45,756 bases of DNA from positions 1 to 45,756 of the forward strand of contig JAJFUG010000065.1 of assembly GCA_021372515.1 (NCBI GenBank), given 5' to 3'. Made by a program: the position numbers and the translations under genes. The notes under the pieces are model-generated. The model saw nothing but the letters and a program-made list of their open reading frames with translations. It made no database searches and was not told the DNA's origin. Below, piece after piece: positions 33,542 to 41,761 of the stretch. Each line of letters starts with the position of its first letter. Position 1 is the first letter of the stretch. The stretch is from a bacterium (GTDB lineage: Bacteria; Gemmatimonadota; Glassbacteria; GWA2-58-10).

Positions 33542-35428
33542 ATGAAAGCCATTTCCTATCTCGATATCGCGGTGATAATCGGGTATCTGGTGCTGATGAT
33601 CAGCATGAGCTTCCTGTTCAACAAGCTGAACAAGGACGAGGATGAGTATTTCAAGGGCGGGAACAAGATGCCCTGGTGGATCTCCGGGGCGAGCTGTTTC
33701 ATGGCCAGTTTCAGCGCCTGGACATTCACCGGAGGGGCCGGGTTCTCGTACGATTACGGTTTCACCGGGGTGCTGATGTACGCCCTGGGCGGCCTGTCTT
33801 TCTTTGTCGGCGCGTTCTGGCTGGCCGGGGTCTGGCGGCGCACCCGGATCACCAGCGCCATGGAATTCCTGGAGACCCGCTACGGCCTGTCCACCCATCA
33901 GTTCCTGAGCTGGACCACGATCCCCATCTCGATCATCTACTGCGGCATCTTCCTCTACTCGATCAGCATGATCCTCGCCTATGCCATGAAAACCAACCTT
34001 CAGCTGATGATCATCATCACCGGGGTGGCGGTGCTGGTCTACACGGTCATCGGCGGGTTCTGGGCGGTCTGTGTCAACGATACGATCCAGTCCCTGCTGC
34101 TGCTGGGGACAATCAGCGTGGTGTTCGTGCTCAGTCTGATCCATATGGGCGATTTCCACACCTTTATGGTCCGGGCAAACGAGCTGCATTATTTCCAGAT
34201 CAACGGCTGGCAGGGAAACAATTCCTGGTTCTACCTGGTGGCATACTTTCTGAATTCGATTTTCGGCAACAACACCGGCAGCAACGCCCAGCGCTATTTT
34301 GCTGTGCGGGATGAAAAAGCGGCCAAAAAAGTGGCCCTCCTGTCGGGCATCCTGTTCATCGCCGGGGCGATCCTCTGGTGCCTGCCGCCGATGATCGCCC
34401 GGGCGACCGGGCTGGATGTGGAGTCCGCCGCCGCGGCGCTCAATTTCTCGCGTCCCGAGGAGGCCAGCTATGTCGCCATCGCCATGGCCGTGCTGCCCAC
34501 CGGCCTGGTGGGTCTGCTGATCGCCGCGATCTTCGCCGCCTCGGTCACCTCGATCGACTCCAGCTACAATTACCTGGCCGCGATCCTCAGCCGGGATGTC
34601 TACCAGCGGGTGTTCCAGCGCAACGCCAGCCCCCGGGCCCAGATGCTTATCGGACGGCTCAGCACCCTGTTCGTCGGCCTGGTTGTGATCCTGGTCGCCT
34701 CGTTCTACGCATCGATCAAGGATATGGGAGTGTTCGAGATCATGATCCTGGTCAGCGGGCTGATCGTGGTGCCGGCCAATGTCCCGCTGATGATCGGCCT
34801 GCTCTACAGGCGCACTCCGAGCTGGATCGCGATGCTGGTGATGAGCGTGGGCGTGAGCGTGGGGCTGGTCGGGGTCTACGTGTTCCATATGGACTGGAGC
34901 CTGAAAGAGCTGGTCACTATCCTGTTCCCGCTCTGCCTGTTCCTGTTCCTGGTGCCGGGACTGCTCACCACGCTGTGGCGGGCCGTGGCGGCCTGGGTCT
35001 CGGTGGCCGCTGTCCTGGCCGGAGTGGACCTGTTCCTGGACTATCATTGGGGTGTGACCGCATACTCGCTGATGCTCGTTCCGCTGGGGGTGTTCCTTCT
35101 GGCCATGCCCTGGCTGAACGCGCACCAGAGCGAGGAATACAACCACCGCCTGGACTCTTTCTTCGAGAAGCTCAGGACGCCGATCGACCCGGTGGCCGAG
35201 GGGATCGGGGATGAGGAGACAGGGCTGAGCTCCTATGTCGTGATCGGCCGGATCAGTATGGGCATCGGAGCGGCAGCCCTGGTCCTGATGCTGATCAGCC
35301 GGGTGCTGGGCTACTGGACCACTCTCGGGGCCGGCCTGGCCTTTCTGGGTGAGGCGGCGATCATGTTCCTTCTGGGGCAGGGCATGATTTACCTGGGACG
35401 GTACCGCAAATCCACGAAACAGGCCTGA
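33542..35428 (+). CDS. Sodium:solute symporter (SSS family)
   Basis: The 628-residue inner-membrane transporter has about 13-14 hydrophobic helices. Helix 1 begins LDIAVIIGYLVLMISMSF, followed by the SSS-typical loop DEYFKGGNKMPWWISGASCFMASFSAWTFTG. Later come GGFWAVCVNDTIQSLLLLG and AAIFAASVTSIDSSYNYLAAI; the S-x-x-S-x-x-D-S pattern of the latter lies near the second sodium site. A C-terminal extension includes a soluble loop (NAHQSEEYNHRLDSFFEKL) and two further helices. The transported solute cannot be read from the sequence; sugars, amino acids and carboxylates are all used in this family. Only a weak ribosome site precedes the start. A bidirectional terminator follows. Confidence 0.9.
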   Translation: MKAISYLDIAVIIGYLVLMISMSFLFNKLNKDEDEYFKGGNKMPWWISGASCFMASFSAWTFTGGAGFSYDYGFTGVLMYALGGLSFFVGAFWLAGVWRRTRITSAMEFLETRYGLSTHQFLSWTTIPISIIYCGIFLYSISMILAYAMKTNLQLMIIITGVAVLVYTVIGGFWAVCVNDTIQSLLLLGTISVVFVLSLIHMGDFHTFMVRANELHYFQINGWQGNNSWFYLVAYFLNSIFGNNTGSNAQRYFAVRDEKAAKKVALLSGILFIAGAILWCLPPMIARATGLDVESAAAALNFSRPEEASYVAIAMAVLPTGLVGLLIAAIFAASVTSIDSSYNYLAAILSRDVYQRVFQRNASPRAQMLIGRLSTLFVGLVVILVASFYASIKDMGVFEIMILVSGLIVVPANVPLMIGLLYRRTPSWIAMLVMSVGVSVGLVGVYVFHMDWSLKELVTILFPLCLFLFLVPGLLTTLWRAVAAWVSVAAVLAGVDLFLDYHWGVTAYSLMLVPLGVFLLAMPWLNAHQSEEYNHRLDSFFEKLRTPIDPVAEGIGDEETGLSSYVVIGRISMGIGAAALVLMLISRVLGYWTTLGAGLAFLGEAAIMFLLGQGMIYLGRYRKSTKQA

Positions 35429-35442
35429 GACTCCAAAGAACA

Positions 35443-35470
35443 AAGGGCCTGCGTAGTGACGCAGGCCCTT
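35443..35470. terminator. Bidirectional hairpin terminator between convergent genes
   Basis: A perfect 12-bp stem (AAGGGCCTGCGT and its complement) has a 4-nt loop. It lies between the symporter stop (plus) and the Asp-box protein stop (minus). The minus-strand side continues CTTTGTTCTTTGG, which is T-rich; the plus side lacks a T tract. Confidence 0.7.
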
Positions 35471-35512
35471 GCTGTTCACTCTGCCGGGTGAGCGATTGCC
35501 TCCATCCCGTCT

Positions 35513-37618
35513 TCAGTTGAATTCCCTGACCCGCTGCCAACTGTTGCCGAAATCGCCGCTGGCGTACTCGTCGTTCTTCATCCGCATGGTCAGTGTCCCG
35601 TCCGGGTCGAAACCGAACATGTTGATCCCGTACTCCGAGAAATCCTTTACCAGCCAGGAGCGGCCCTGGTCGTAGCTGCAGATCAGCCTGTCCAGATAGG
35701 GCGGGTTTTTCGGCGCGTTGATATCGCGGCAGGCAATGTATATCGCCCTTTCGGAGCTGATATGGACCGGGTTTTTCGGGTTGGGACGGGTTTCATAGCC
35801 GGCGATGTCCTCCCAGGGCCCCTCCAGCCCCTCCCGGCTGAGCTGGAAGAGCCGTTTCTGGTTGACATACCGGTAATAGACTATCAGTTTCCCCGAACTG
35901 TCGATGTCCCCGGCCAGCGAGAAATCCGGAGTCTCCTTTGTCCTGCGCAGCAGCACCTCGTCGCCGGAGTGTGTCAGCACGTGCAGGGGCAGGCCCTGGC
36001 TGAACAGCATCGCGTGGGGGCCGCGGCCCAACAGGTTGATACAGTCGCCGCCGCCCGTGGACAGACCGGGCGCGGCCACCGCGATGAAACTCTGCCCGCC
36101 GTCGGCGCTATAGGCGAAATACTCCCTCCCCGCCGCCACGATAAAACCCCTGCCGTCACCGTACACAGCGCAGACATTCAACTCAGTCAACCCCTGCTGC
36201 GGGGTGACAGTGCGGAAATCGCGCCCTCTGTCACGGCTGATCGCCAGACCCATCCCGGTGCCGACAAGGAGCGTGTCCCCGACCTGGAACTGACAGAGGG
36301 CATTGGCGGGCAGCCGTCGGTTGCTGATCCCGGTCTGCTTGAATGAGATTCCCTCATCGCGGCTGAGAAACACCCCCTCTTTCCGGGAGACATAGATTTC
36401 ACCCTCGGGGCCTATCACACAGCCCGCGGCGCACTTGTCAGGCCAGGACCGTCGGAGGAGAGGCTTGTTCCAGTCATGGATGGAGGGGTGGATGGTGTAG
36501 GTGTCGAGGTGGGTCAGCGCCGGGTCGGCGATAAAGATACTGGTGCAGTCGAACAGGTAAAGCCGGCCGCCGGCCAGGGCGAGATCGTTGATGTACATGG
36601 GGAACGGAGAGGTCGTCCGGCGGCTGTACTGGCCGCACAGGCGCCCCTGCCCGTCGACCACGAACAGTTCCTCCCCCGTGCCCGCATAGTATTTCCCGCC
36701 GTACGAGTCAACCGTCAGGACCGCTCTGTCGCCCAGCACTTCCGGAGCGATCTCGATCCAGCTCTGGCCCAGGTCGCGGCTCACACTCACCCCGTGGCAG
36801 CCGTTGTCTTGCAGGTAACTGCTCAGGCCAAAATAGACCGTACCGTCCGGGCAGACTTTCAGCAGCCCCGCCTGCCCCGGCAAGGGCATTGTGTTCCAGG
36901 TGGCGCCCAGATCACCGCTGCATCCGACTTCCCTTTCTTTCAAGGGTATTCTCGGATCGTATTTTAGGCAAAGAAACCCCTCCTTGTACGGATAGATGGA
37001 AACCCTGCCATCATCGGAAGTCTTTCGCCAGGTCTGACCCGTGTCAGCCGAGACATAGATTTCGCCCCTCCATCTCCAGGCGACTATCCGGTCCCCGTTT
37101 GCGCAGAAAGTGTTGGGGATATTCTTCGGGTGGGGAGAGACGATTCTATCCCACCTGTCGCGCGAGGGATCGTAGATAAGGCCGTCGCTGCTGATCAGCC
37201 GCCCGCCGGACATTTCGTACAGCTCGGCACTGGAGGGATAAAGGTCGCTCCCGATCTCTTTGAGCACGCTCTGCGGGTTGGCCACGTATCCGTCGCCAAT
37301 CCGGCTGTAGGTGCCCTTCGCCTGGACAATCCGGCTCTTGTGGATAAAACCCCGCAGGCGCAGGTCCAGCATGTCCTGGAAATAGACTTTCCACCAGGCG
37401 AAGAGGGCGCTCGGCTCGAACAGGAACGTCTCCCCCTCGGCGATCCGGCCGATAACTTTCGAATCTCCGTCCGCCCGCTCGCGGACGTTCGAGTACCCAT
37501 CCGGGTCGCTGATGCGGCCGTAGAAAATCGCCTCGGCTGCTGTCAGCCGGGAGGCCGTCAGGAGAAACAGAACCAGCGTAACGGCGGCGACAACTATTTG
37601 TTTTATTTTGTTCTGCAC
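35513..37618 (-). CDS. Exported SH3b plus Asp-box (BNR) beta-propeller protein
   Basis: This is a 701-residue protein. A signal peptide (hydrophobic core ending TASRLTAAEA) is followed by an SH3b domain (about 32-100: GYSNVRERADGDSKVIGRIAEG, WWKVYF, RGFIHKSRIV), which commonly binds peptidoglycan or peptides. The rest carries eight Asp-box units of S-x-D-x-G-x-S/T-W/F form (SADTGQTW, SGDLGATW, SRDLGQSW, SRDEGISF, SRDRGRDF, SADGGQSF, SYDQGRSW, SGDFGNSW). That implies one or two beta propellers of the sialidase/photosystem-assembly type. Sialidase catalytic residues were not recognised. The only usable start is GTG 37618, which has no ribosome site, and a consensus promoter places transcription start on it, so the mRNA may be leaderless. 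Confidence 0.82.
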   Translation of the reverse strand: MQNKIKQIVVAAVTLVLFLLTASRLTAAEAIFYGRISDPDGYSNVRERADGDSKVIGRIAEGETFLFEPSALFAWWKVYFQDMLDLRLRGFIHKSRIVQAKGTYSRIGDGYVANPQSVLKEIGSDLYPSSAELYEMSGGRLISSDGLIYDPSRDRWDRIVSPHPKNIPNTFCANGDRIVAWRWRGEIYVSADTGQTWRKTSDDGRVSIYPYKEGFLCLKYDPRIPLKEREVGCSGDLGATWNTMPLPGQAGLLKVCPDGTVYFGLSSYLQDNGCHGVSVSRDLGQSWIEIAPEVLGDRAVLTVDSYGGKYYAGTGEELFVVDGQGRLCGQYSRRTTSPFPMYINDLALAGGRLYLFDCTSIFIADPALTHLDTYTIHPSIHDWNKPLLRRSWPDKCAAGCVIGPEGEIYVSRKEGVFLSRDEGISFKQTGISNRRLPANALCQFQVGDTLLVGTGMGLAISRDRGRDFRTVTPQQGLTELNVCAVYGDGRGFIVAAGREYFAYSADGGQSFIAVAAPGLSTGGGDCINLLGRGPHAMLFSQGLPLHVLTHSGDEVLLRRTKETPDFSLAGDIDSSGKLIVYYRYVNQKRLFQLSREGLEGPWEDIAGYETRPNPKNPVHISSERAIYIACRDINAPKNPPYLDRLICSYDQGRSWLVKDFSEYGINMFGFDPDGTLTMRMKNDEYASGDFGNSWQRVREFN

Positions 37619-37623
37619 AACCC

Positions 37624-37652
37624 ATCATATTGAAAATCATTTGTCATGTCAA
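37624..37652 (-). promoter_or_regulatory. Consensus sigma70 promoter abutting the start codon (leaderless mRNA)
   Basis: Read on the minus strand: TTGACA, exactly 17 bp, TATGAT. The -35 is perfect and the -10 matches five of six. Only 5 nt separate the -10 from GTG 37618, so the predicted start site falls on the start codon itself. Confidence 0.75.
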
Positions 37653-37745
37653 CTGTTTTTGGCTTTCTCACGTATTATTAACTTTACCCCCGGGCAACCG
37701 CGCAGCGGCCGCGGCCGCCGACAGAGGCGCTGGGTACACGGGAGA

Positions 37746-38426
37746 TCAATCCCTGAACCTGAAATAGACTATGGCCAGCAATGCGGTTATCGCGTCTTTC
37801 CAGCCGATTTTCTTGCCTTCCCTGTAGTCGCGTCCGGAATAGGAAATGGGGACCTCGTAAATCCGGCAGCGTTTCCGGGCCACCTTGGCTGTGACCTCCG
37901 GCTCGAAACTGAAACCGTTGGAGCGCAAAGTAAGGCTTTTGAGGATTTCGATCCGGAACATCTTGTAGCAGACCTCGATGTCCGTAAGGTTGAGGTTTGT
38001 GAAGATATTGGAGACAGTGGTGAGCAGACGGTTCCCCACCGCGTGCCAGTACATGTGCACCCGCACCGTGCTGCCGCGGAAACGCGTGCCGAACACCACA
38101 TCCGCCCGCCCGTCGAGGATGGGCGCGATCAGGTGGTGGTACTCCCCCGGATCGTATTCCAGGTCGGCGTCCTGGATGACCACCACATCCCCCCGCGCCT
38201 CCTGGATGCCGCGGCGCACGGCGGCGCCCTTGCCACGGTTGTGCGGCAACGAAAACACCCTGACCCGCGGATCGTCCAGCTTAAGTAAAAACTCGGACGT
38301 TCCATCCGTCGACCCGTCATCCACGACAAGGAGTTCTTTGTCCAGGTCCACCGCCAGCACACGGGCAATGATTTCTTCAATCGTTCCGATTTCGTTATAG
38401 ACTGGCATGATCACTGATAATTTCAT
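37746..38426 (-). CDS. DPM1-like family 2 glycosyltransferase
   Basis: This is a 226-residue enzyme. ATG 38426 has GGGAG 7 nt upstream. GT2 motifs are [26 protein letters not shown] (35-43) for nucleotide-sugar binding, [12 protein letters not shown] and QDADLEYDP (85-93) with the metal-binding DAD. The C-terminal part has [18 protein letters not shown] and then [11 protein letters not shown]. These are the DPM1/DPG-synthase marks: sugar transfer from a nucleotide donor to polyprenyl phosphate at the inner membrane. There is no C-terminal membrane domain. It is divergent from a GT-C membrane glycosyltransferase gene, whose class uses polyprenyl-linked sugars as donors, so the two likely act in sequence. 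Confidence 0.9.
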   Translation of the reverse strand: MKLSVIMPVYNEIGTIEEIIARVLAVDLDKELLVVDDGSTDGTSEFLLKLDDPRVRVFSLPHNRGKGAAVRRGIQEARGDVVVIQDADLEYDPGEYHHLIAPILDGRADVVFGTRFRGSTVRVHMYWHAVGNRLLTTVSNIFTNLNLTDIEVCYKMFRIEILKSLTLRSNGFSFEPEVTAKVARKRCRIYEVPISYSGRDYREGKKIGWKDAITALLAIVYFRFRD

Positions 38427-38473
38427 TGCCGCTCTCCCGATTTCCAACGGATACGGTGGCACAAAGCGGATTG

Positions 38474-38491
38474 CCGCCGGCATGCCGGCGG
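38474..38491. repeat. 18-bp perfect palindrome
   Basis: The sequence CCGCCGGCATGCCGGCGG is its own reverse complement. It lies about 48 bp upstream of ATG 38426 of the glycosyltransferase gene. It may be an operator, or a hairpin in the leader of that mRNA. No partner factor is known. Confidence 0.5.
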
Positions 38492-38726
38492 TGCATCGAA
38501 TATCAGAGTCTGCTTTCAGCGCCGCGACTCCCCGCACCGGCAAGGACATCCGGAATCGCCGGGAAGAGCGAGGAACCAAGCACCCGGATCAACGATTGGA
38601 TTGTCAGATCAGGCCGACAATCGGATTTACCAGTCCCAGTGTTCGCCAATCAGCGCAGTATATGCATTCATACCTGCCGCTTAATGGACAATCTACACCA
38701 ATGGCAGTATTCATGGAATGATTCAC

Positions 38727-38755
38727 TTGACCACAACAGCAAGTAATTATACACT
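38727..38755 (+). promoter_or_regulatory. Promoter for the GT-C/TPR glycosyltransferase gene
   Basis: TTGACC, 17 bp, TACACT: five of six and four of six matches with optimal spacing. The predicted start is near 38762, about 110 nt before ATG 38873 and 36 nt before ATG 38798. Confidence 0.58.
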
Positions 38756-38872
38756 ATTCGACATGTTATCCTTGATTCTCGAAGCGTTCGATATCGCATG
38801 ATGAAAGATGTAGAGGCAAGTTTTGCGTGTCAATGTCTTATATCGTTTCAGACAAGGGCGGGTCGACCGACA

Positions 38873-41062
38873 ATGGGCAAAAAAGCTAAACGCAGAATTC
38901 CGGCGGTGAAAAAGAGAACCCATCCTTTTCAATTCGTTTCCGATTTTATCGGGAGCAGCCGAATCGCATTCGGCCGGCTGAGCCTGAAAGGAATTGCCGT
39001 CGCAGCGGTCCTGATCCTGATCGGGATACTGATCCGGCTTGAATTCATAAACCAGACAATCAAATACGACGAGGCTTTCACTTTCATCCGGTTTGCGAGG
39101 CTTCCGTTCACCAAGCTGATCGGCTACTACCCGCTGCCCAACAACCACATCCTGCACACTATCCTCGTAAAAGCCTCGATTCTGGCTTTCGATCCGTGGG
39201 AATGGGCGATAAGGTTGCCGGTATTCCTGGCGGGAATACTTCTGCTGCCGGTGATGTTCGTGCTCGGCAACAAAGCTTTCGGGCCGGGCTCAGGCTACTG
39301 GGCCCTCGCCCTGTCCGCCACCTCGTCCGGGCTGGCCGCCTATTCGGTCAACGCGAGAGGCTACATGCTGGTCTGCCTCTTTACCGCGGTTGTCTTCTGG
39401 GCCGCGGTGAATATTCGTGGCAAAGGCGGTTCGACGAAAGACTGGACCCTGTTCGTACTCGGTTCGGTGGCGGGTCTGTTCACGGTGCCGGTTATGCTGT
39501 TCTCTGTCGCGGCGCTGTCGGCGTGGTTACTGTGGGACGTGAATCCGGCCCTGAAAGGCGGGAGGAAGACCGTATTGCTCCGCCTGGCTGCGGCAGGGGG
39601 CTGCATTCTGGCCGGGACCGCTTTGTGCTACACTCCATTGATGCTCGATTCAGGTCTGAAAGCCCTGATCGCCAACAAGTATGTCACCCCGCAGCCCATG
39701 CCGCAGGTGCTCTCACAGCTCCCGGAATTTGCGAAATCGGTGATAGAATATTTCGTCGAAGTCCTGCCACTGCCGATGCAGATACTGCTGGGTGTAGCAT
39801 TCATTCTCGGTCTGCGGCGCGCTCCGTTGCTGGCCCTGTCGCTCGTCCTGACCACACTGTTGCTGATTATTTACCAGAGAGTGATTCCACCGGTCAGGGC
39901 CCTTTCGTCCGGCCTGGTGTTTTTCCTTCTGTTCAGCGCGTCCGGGATGCAATCAATCGGCGGGTGGATCACCCAGAGGGTCAAGCTGCCACGGGGCATT
40001 CCGCTCGACCTGATTCTCGCCGTGGCCTGGGCGGTCACCGGGTCCATCTTTCTGCTGAAACAGCCTTCTCTCGGCCGTCAGGACGAGCATTATCCCGAAG
40101 CGCGGGAGGTTGCCGCCTATATGGACCCGCTGATGAACGACAAGTCCGACGTCGTCGCGATGCCACCGGAGTGTGAGATCATCGCCTATTACCTTTCGGA
40201 CCGTGCCCAGAAAGACGTCAACATCGACTCCGACATCAACAACCCGAAGGAAAAGATGCTGTTTGTAGCCAACCTGCGTCACGGGAGCGTGGACAGCATC
40301 ATGCAAAGCCATCTCTTCCGGTTCTTACCTTACAACTACCCGCAGCAGCTCACCCTGATCGACTCGACAGCCATCTGCATACTCGAATCGATCCAGGCGA
40401 CAGGCTTGAAACCGAACTCGATGCTCGAAAAATTCATTTCCGATTTCAAGCTGAAAAAGCAGCTCTCGCAAAATGACATGCTTGATATCAAGGCCGGATT
40501 GAACTGTCTGCACCATCTGAATAGAGAGAAAACTATCGACTCCCTGTTGACTCGAATGCTGGAGATCGACCCGGACAACCAGTTCGCCCTCGAAAAGCTC
40601 GGGGATCTCAAATTGCAGACAGATCAACACGACCAGGCGGAACAGTATTACAGGCGGTTGCTCAGACTCAGCCCGCAAAATGGCGCCGGGCTGTGTGGGA
40701 TAGGAGTCCTGGAAGGCATCCGGGGCAACCTGGAATCGGCCAGACGATACCTTCTGGCCGCGCTCAGTCAGGACAGCACGGATTTCAACTCACTGTACAA
40801 TATCGGACTTGTGTGTCTGAAAGCCAACGACAACAGGGAAGCCATCGCGTGGTTCAACAAAGCCGCTGCCCTCCGTCCGAATGATCATAGCACCATTCTG
40901 GGCCTGGGCATGGCCTATTCCGCAAGCCCCGAGCAGCGCGATAAAGCCTTGGAGATGTACCGTAAGGCCCAGGAACTCAACCCGGACCAGCGGGAATTCA
41001 TCCAGCGGAGGCTTGTGGAACCGCTACTGCGCGGCGAGGCCCCAACCGATACTGACCCTTGA
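38873..41062 (+). CDS. GT-C family membrane glycosyltransferase with C-terminal TPRs
   Basis: The 729-residue inner-membrane protein begins with a basic N-terminus (GKKAKRR). The first helix (41-56) is followed by the first periplasmic loop with IKYDEAFTF (D66-E67), the acidic pair typical of the PMT/ArnT/GT39 group. About nine further helices extend to residue 410 or so. A soluble region of mixed alpha/beta character follows, and then three or four TPR units from about 540 (NQFALEKLGDLKLQTDQHDQ, FNSLYNIGLVCLKANDNREA). Members transfer a sugar from polyprenyl phosphate to proteins or lipids on the outer face. The start is uncertain: ATG 38798 is in frame but has no ribosome site, and the extra 25 residues look untranslated. 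It is paired with the divergent DPM1-like gene. Confidence 0.83.
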   Translation: MGKKAKRRIPAVKKRTHPFQFVSDFIGSSRIAFGRLSLKGIAVAAVLILIGILIRLEFINQTIKYDEAFTFIRFARLPFTKLIGYYPLPNNHILHTILVKASILAFDPWEWAIRLPVFLAGILLLPVMFVLGNKAFGPGSGYWALALSATSSGLAAYSVNARGYMLVCLFTAVVFWAAVNIRGKGGSTKDWTLFVLGSVAGLFTVPVMLFSVAALSAWLLWDVNPALKGGRKTVLLRLAAAGGCILAGTALCYTPLMLDSGLKALIANKYVTPQPMPQVLSQLPEFAKSVIEYFVEVLPLPMQILLGVAFILGLRRAPLLALSLVLTTLLLIIYQRVIPPVRALSSGLVFFLLFSASGMQSIGGWITQRVKLPRGIPLDLILAVAWAVTGSIFLLKQPSLGRQDEHYPEAREVAAYMDPLMNDKSDVVAMPPECEIIAYYLSDRAQKDVNIDSDINNPKEKMLFVANLRHGSVDSIMQSHLFRFLPYNYPQQLTLIDSTAICILESIQATGLKPNSMLEKFISDFKLKKQLSQNDMLDIKAGLNCLHHLNREKTIDSLLTRMLEIDPDNQFALEKLGDLKLQTDQHDQAEQYYRRLLRLSPQNGAGLCGIGVLEGIRGNLESARRYLLAALSQDSTDFNSLYNIGLVCLKANDNREAIAWFNKAAALRPNDHSTILGLGMAYSASPEQRDKALEMYRKAQELNPDQREFIQRRLVEPLLRGEAPTDTDP

Positions 41063-41141
41063 GGCATGTCTCCGGCCTGACGCCGTTTCCACAACCCGGC
41101 GCGAGGGGCTTCGTAGCGATCAAGGCAGGTACAAACATAGC

Positions 41142-41178
41142 AAAAACAAGGGCCTGCGAATTCACGCAAGCCCTTGTT
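41142..41178 (-). terminator. Intrinsic terminator of tRNA-Pro
   Basis: Read on the minus strand, AACAAGGGCTTGCG pairs over 14 bp (one G-U) across a 6-nt loop and is followed by TTTTTG. It starts 7 bp past the tRNA 3' end. Part of the stem matches the terminator at 35443-35470. Confidence 0.88.
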
Positions 41179-41184
41179 CTATAA

Positions 41185-41261
41185 TGGTCGGGGCGACTGG
41201 ATTCGAACCAGCGACCACTGGCCCCCCATGCCAGTGCGCTACCGGACTGCGCTACGCCCCG
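41185..41261 (-). tRNA. tRNA-Pro (anticodon GGG)
   Basis: This 77-nt gene includes an encoded CCA. The acceptor stem CGGGGCG pairs with CGCCCCG. The D stem is GCGC/GCGC. The anticodon stem CTGGC/GCCAG closes a 7-nt loop ATGGGGG, giving anticodon GGG. The T arm has the invariant TTCGAAT loop. The discriminator base is A. It reads CCC and CCU proline codons. The promoter is at 41277-41305 and the terminator at 41142-41178, so it is a free-standing unit. Confidence 0.96.
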
Positions 41262-41276
41262 AATTGTACTCTTTCC

Positions 41277-41305
41277 ATTTTACAGCACCTTCCCGGCCGT
41301 GCCAG
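41277..41305 (-). promoter_or_regulatory. Promoter for tRNA-Pro
   Basis: Read on the minus strand: CTGGCA, 17 bp, TAAAAT. The -10 matches five of six and the -35 four of six. The start site would lie about 8-9 nt before the tRNA 5' end. Confidence 0.6.
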
Positions 41306-41352
41306 GCGAGCTATTAAATATATTTTGATTTCCGGCTCAGGCAAGGGAAAAG

Positions 41353-41712
41353 TTACTTCCGCAAAACCTCCTGCAACTCAAGCAGTTCCCTGCGGATTGA
41401 GGCCAGGGTGGCCCGGTTTTTCTCCTCGCGGGGCAGCGCCTCCTCGGCCGCCTTGCCCATGTGCTTGAGCTGGTTCAGCTTGCGTCGCGCCCCGTCGATC
41501 GTGTATTTCTCGGTGTACAGCAGGTGCTTGATCAGCTGGATCACCTGGATCTCGCTCTTGCGGTAGGCACGGTTGCCGGCCCGGTTCTTGGACGGGCTCA
41601 GGAACTTGAACTGCGTCTCCCAGTACCGCAGCACATGGCTTTTGAGGCCTGTAATGTCGCAGACCTCGCTGATCGAATAATATTCCTTGTCCGGAAATAC
41701 ACTGGAATTCAT
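41353..41712 (-). CDS. MerR-family transcriptional regulator
   Basis: This is a 119-residue protein. ATG 41712 has GGAG 5 nt upstream. The N-terminal winged helix is YSISEVCDITGLKSHVLRYW, with the ETQF turn and then NRAYRKSEIQVIQLIKHLLY, all typical of MerR. The C-terminus is a helical, coiled-coil-like dimerisation segment (RRELLELQEVLRK). No metal-binding cysteines or drug-binding domain are present. It belongs to the compact one-domain MerR type often found near core genes. It follows gpsA with a 49-bp gap and may be the last gene of the der-plsY-gpsA run. Confidence 0.9.
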   Translation of the reverse strand: MNSSVFPDKEYYSISEVCDITGLKSHVLRYWETQFKFLSPSKNRAGNRAYRKSEIQVIQLIKHLLYTEKYTIDGARRKLNQLKHMGKAAEEALPREEKNRATLASIRRELLELQEVLRK

Positions 41713-41761
41713 ACTGGCTCCATGCAGAGGGGCTTGAGGGTTGCCCGCCGTGACACAGCCT

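Larger units (their letters stand above)
38427..38872. other. Divergent intergenic region, 446 bp
   Basis: It lies between the DPM1-like gene (minus) and the GT-C/TPR gene (plus). It holds an 18-bp palindrome near the minus-strand gene and a good plus-strand promoter at 38727-38755. No gene is evident. The right half is AT-richer than the left. The plus-strand gene might start as early as ATG 38798. Confidence 0.55.

Noticed and set aside
33314-35479. A 721-codon open frame on the minus strand opposite the symporter
   Set aside because: Its translation is rich in His, Gln and Asp in an antisense pattern and matches no family, while the plus strand encodes a clear SSS transporter with membrane helices. 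It is a by-product of high GC at third positions.
38798-38872. Extended start of the GT-C/TPR protein at ATG 38798
   Set aside because: There is no Shine-Dalgarno site, and the added 25 residues do not look like a membrane-protein N-terminus. ATG 38873 is preferred, though not proven.
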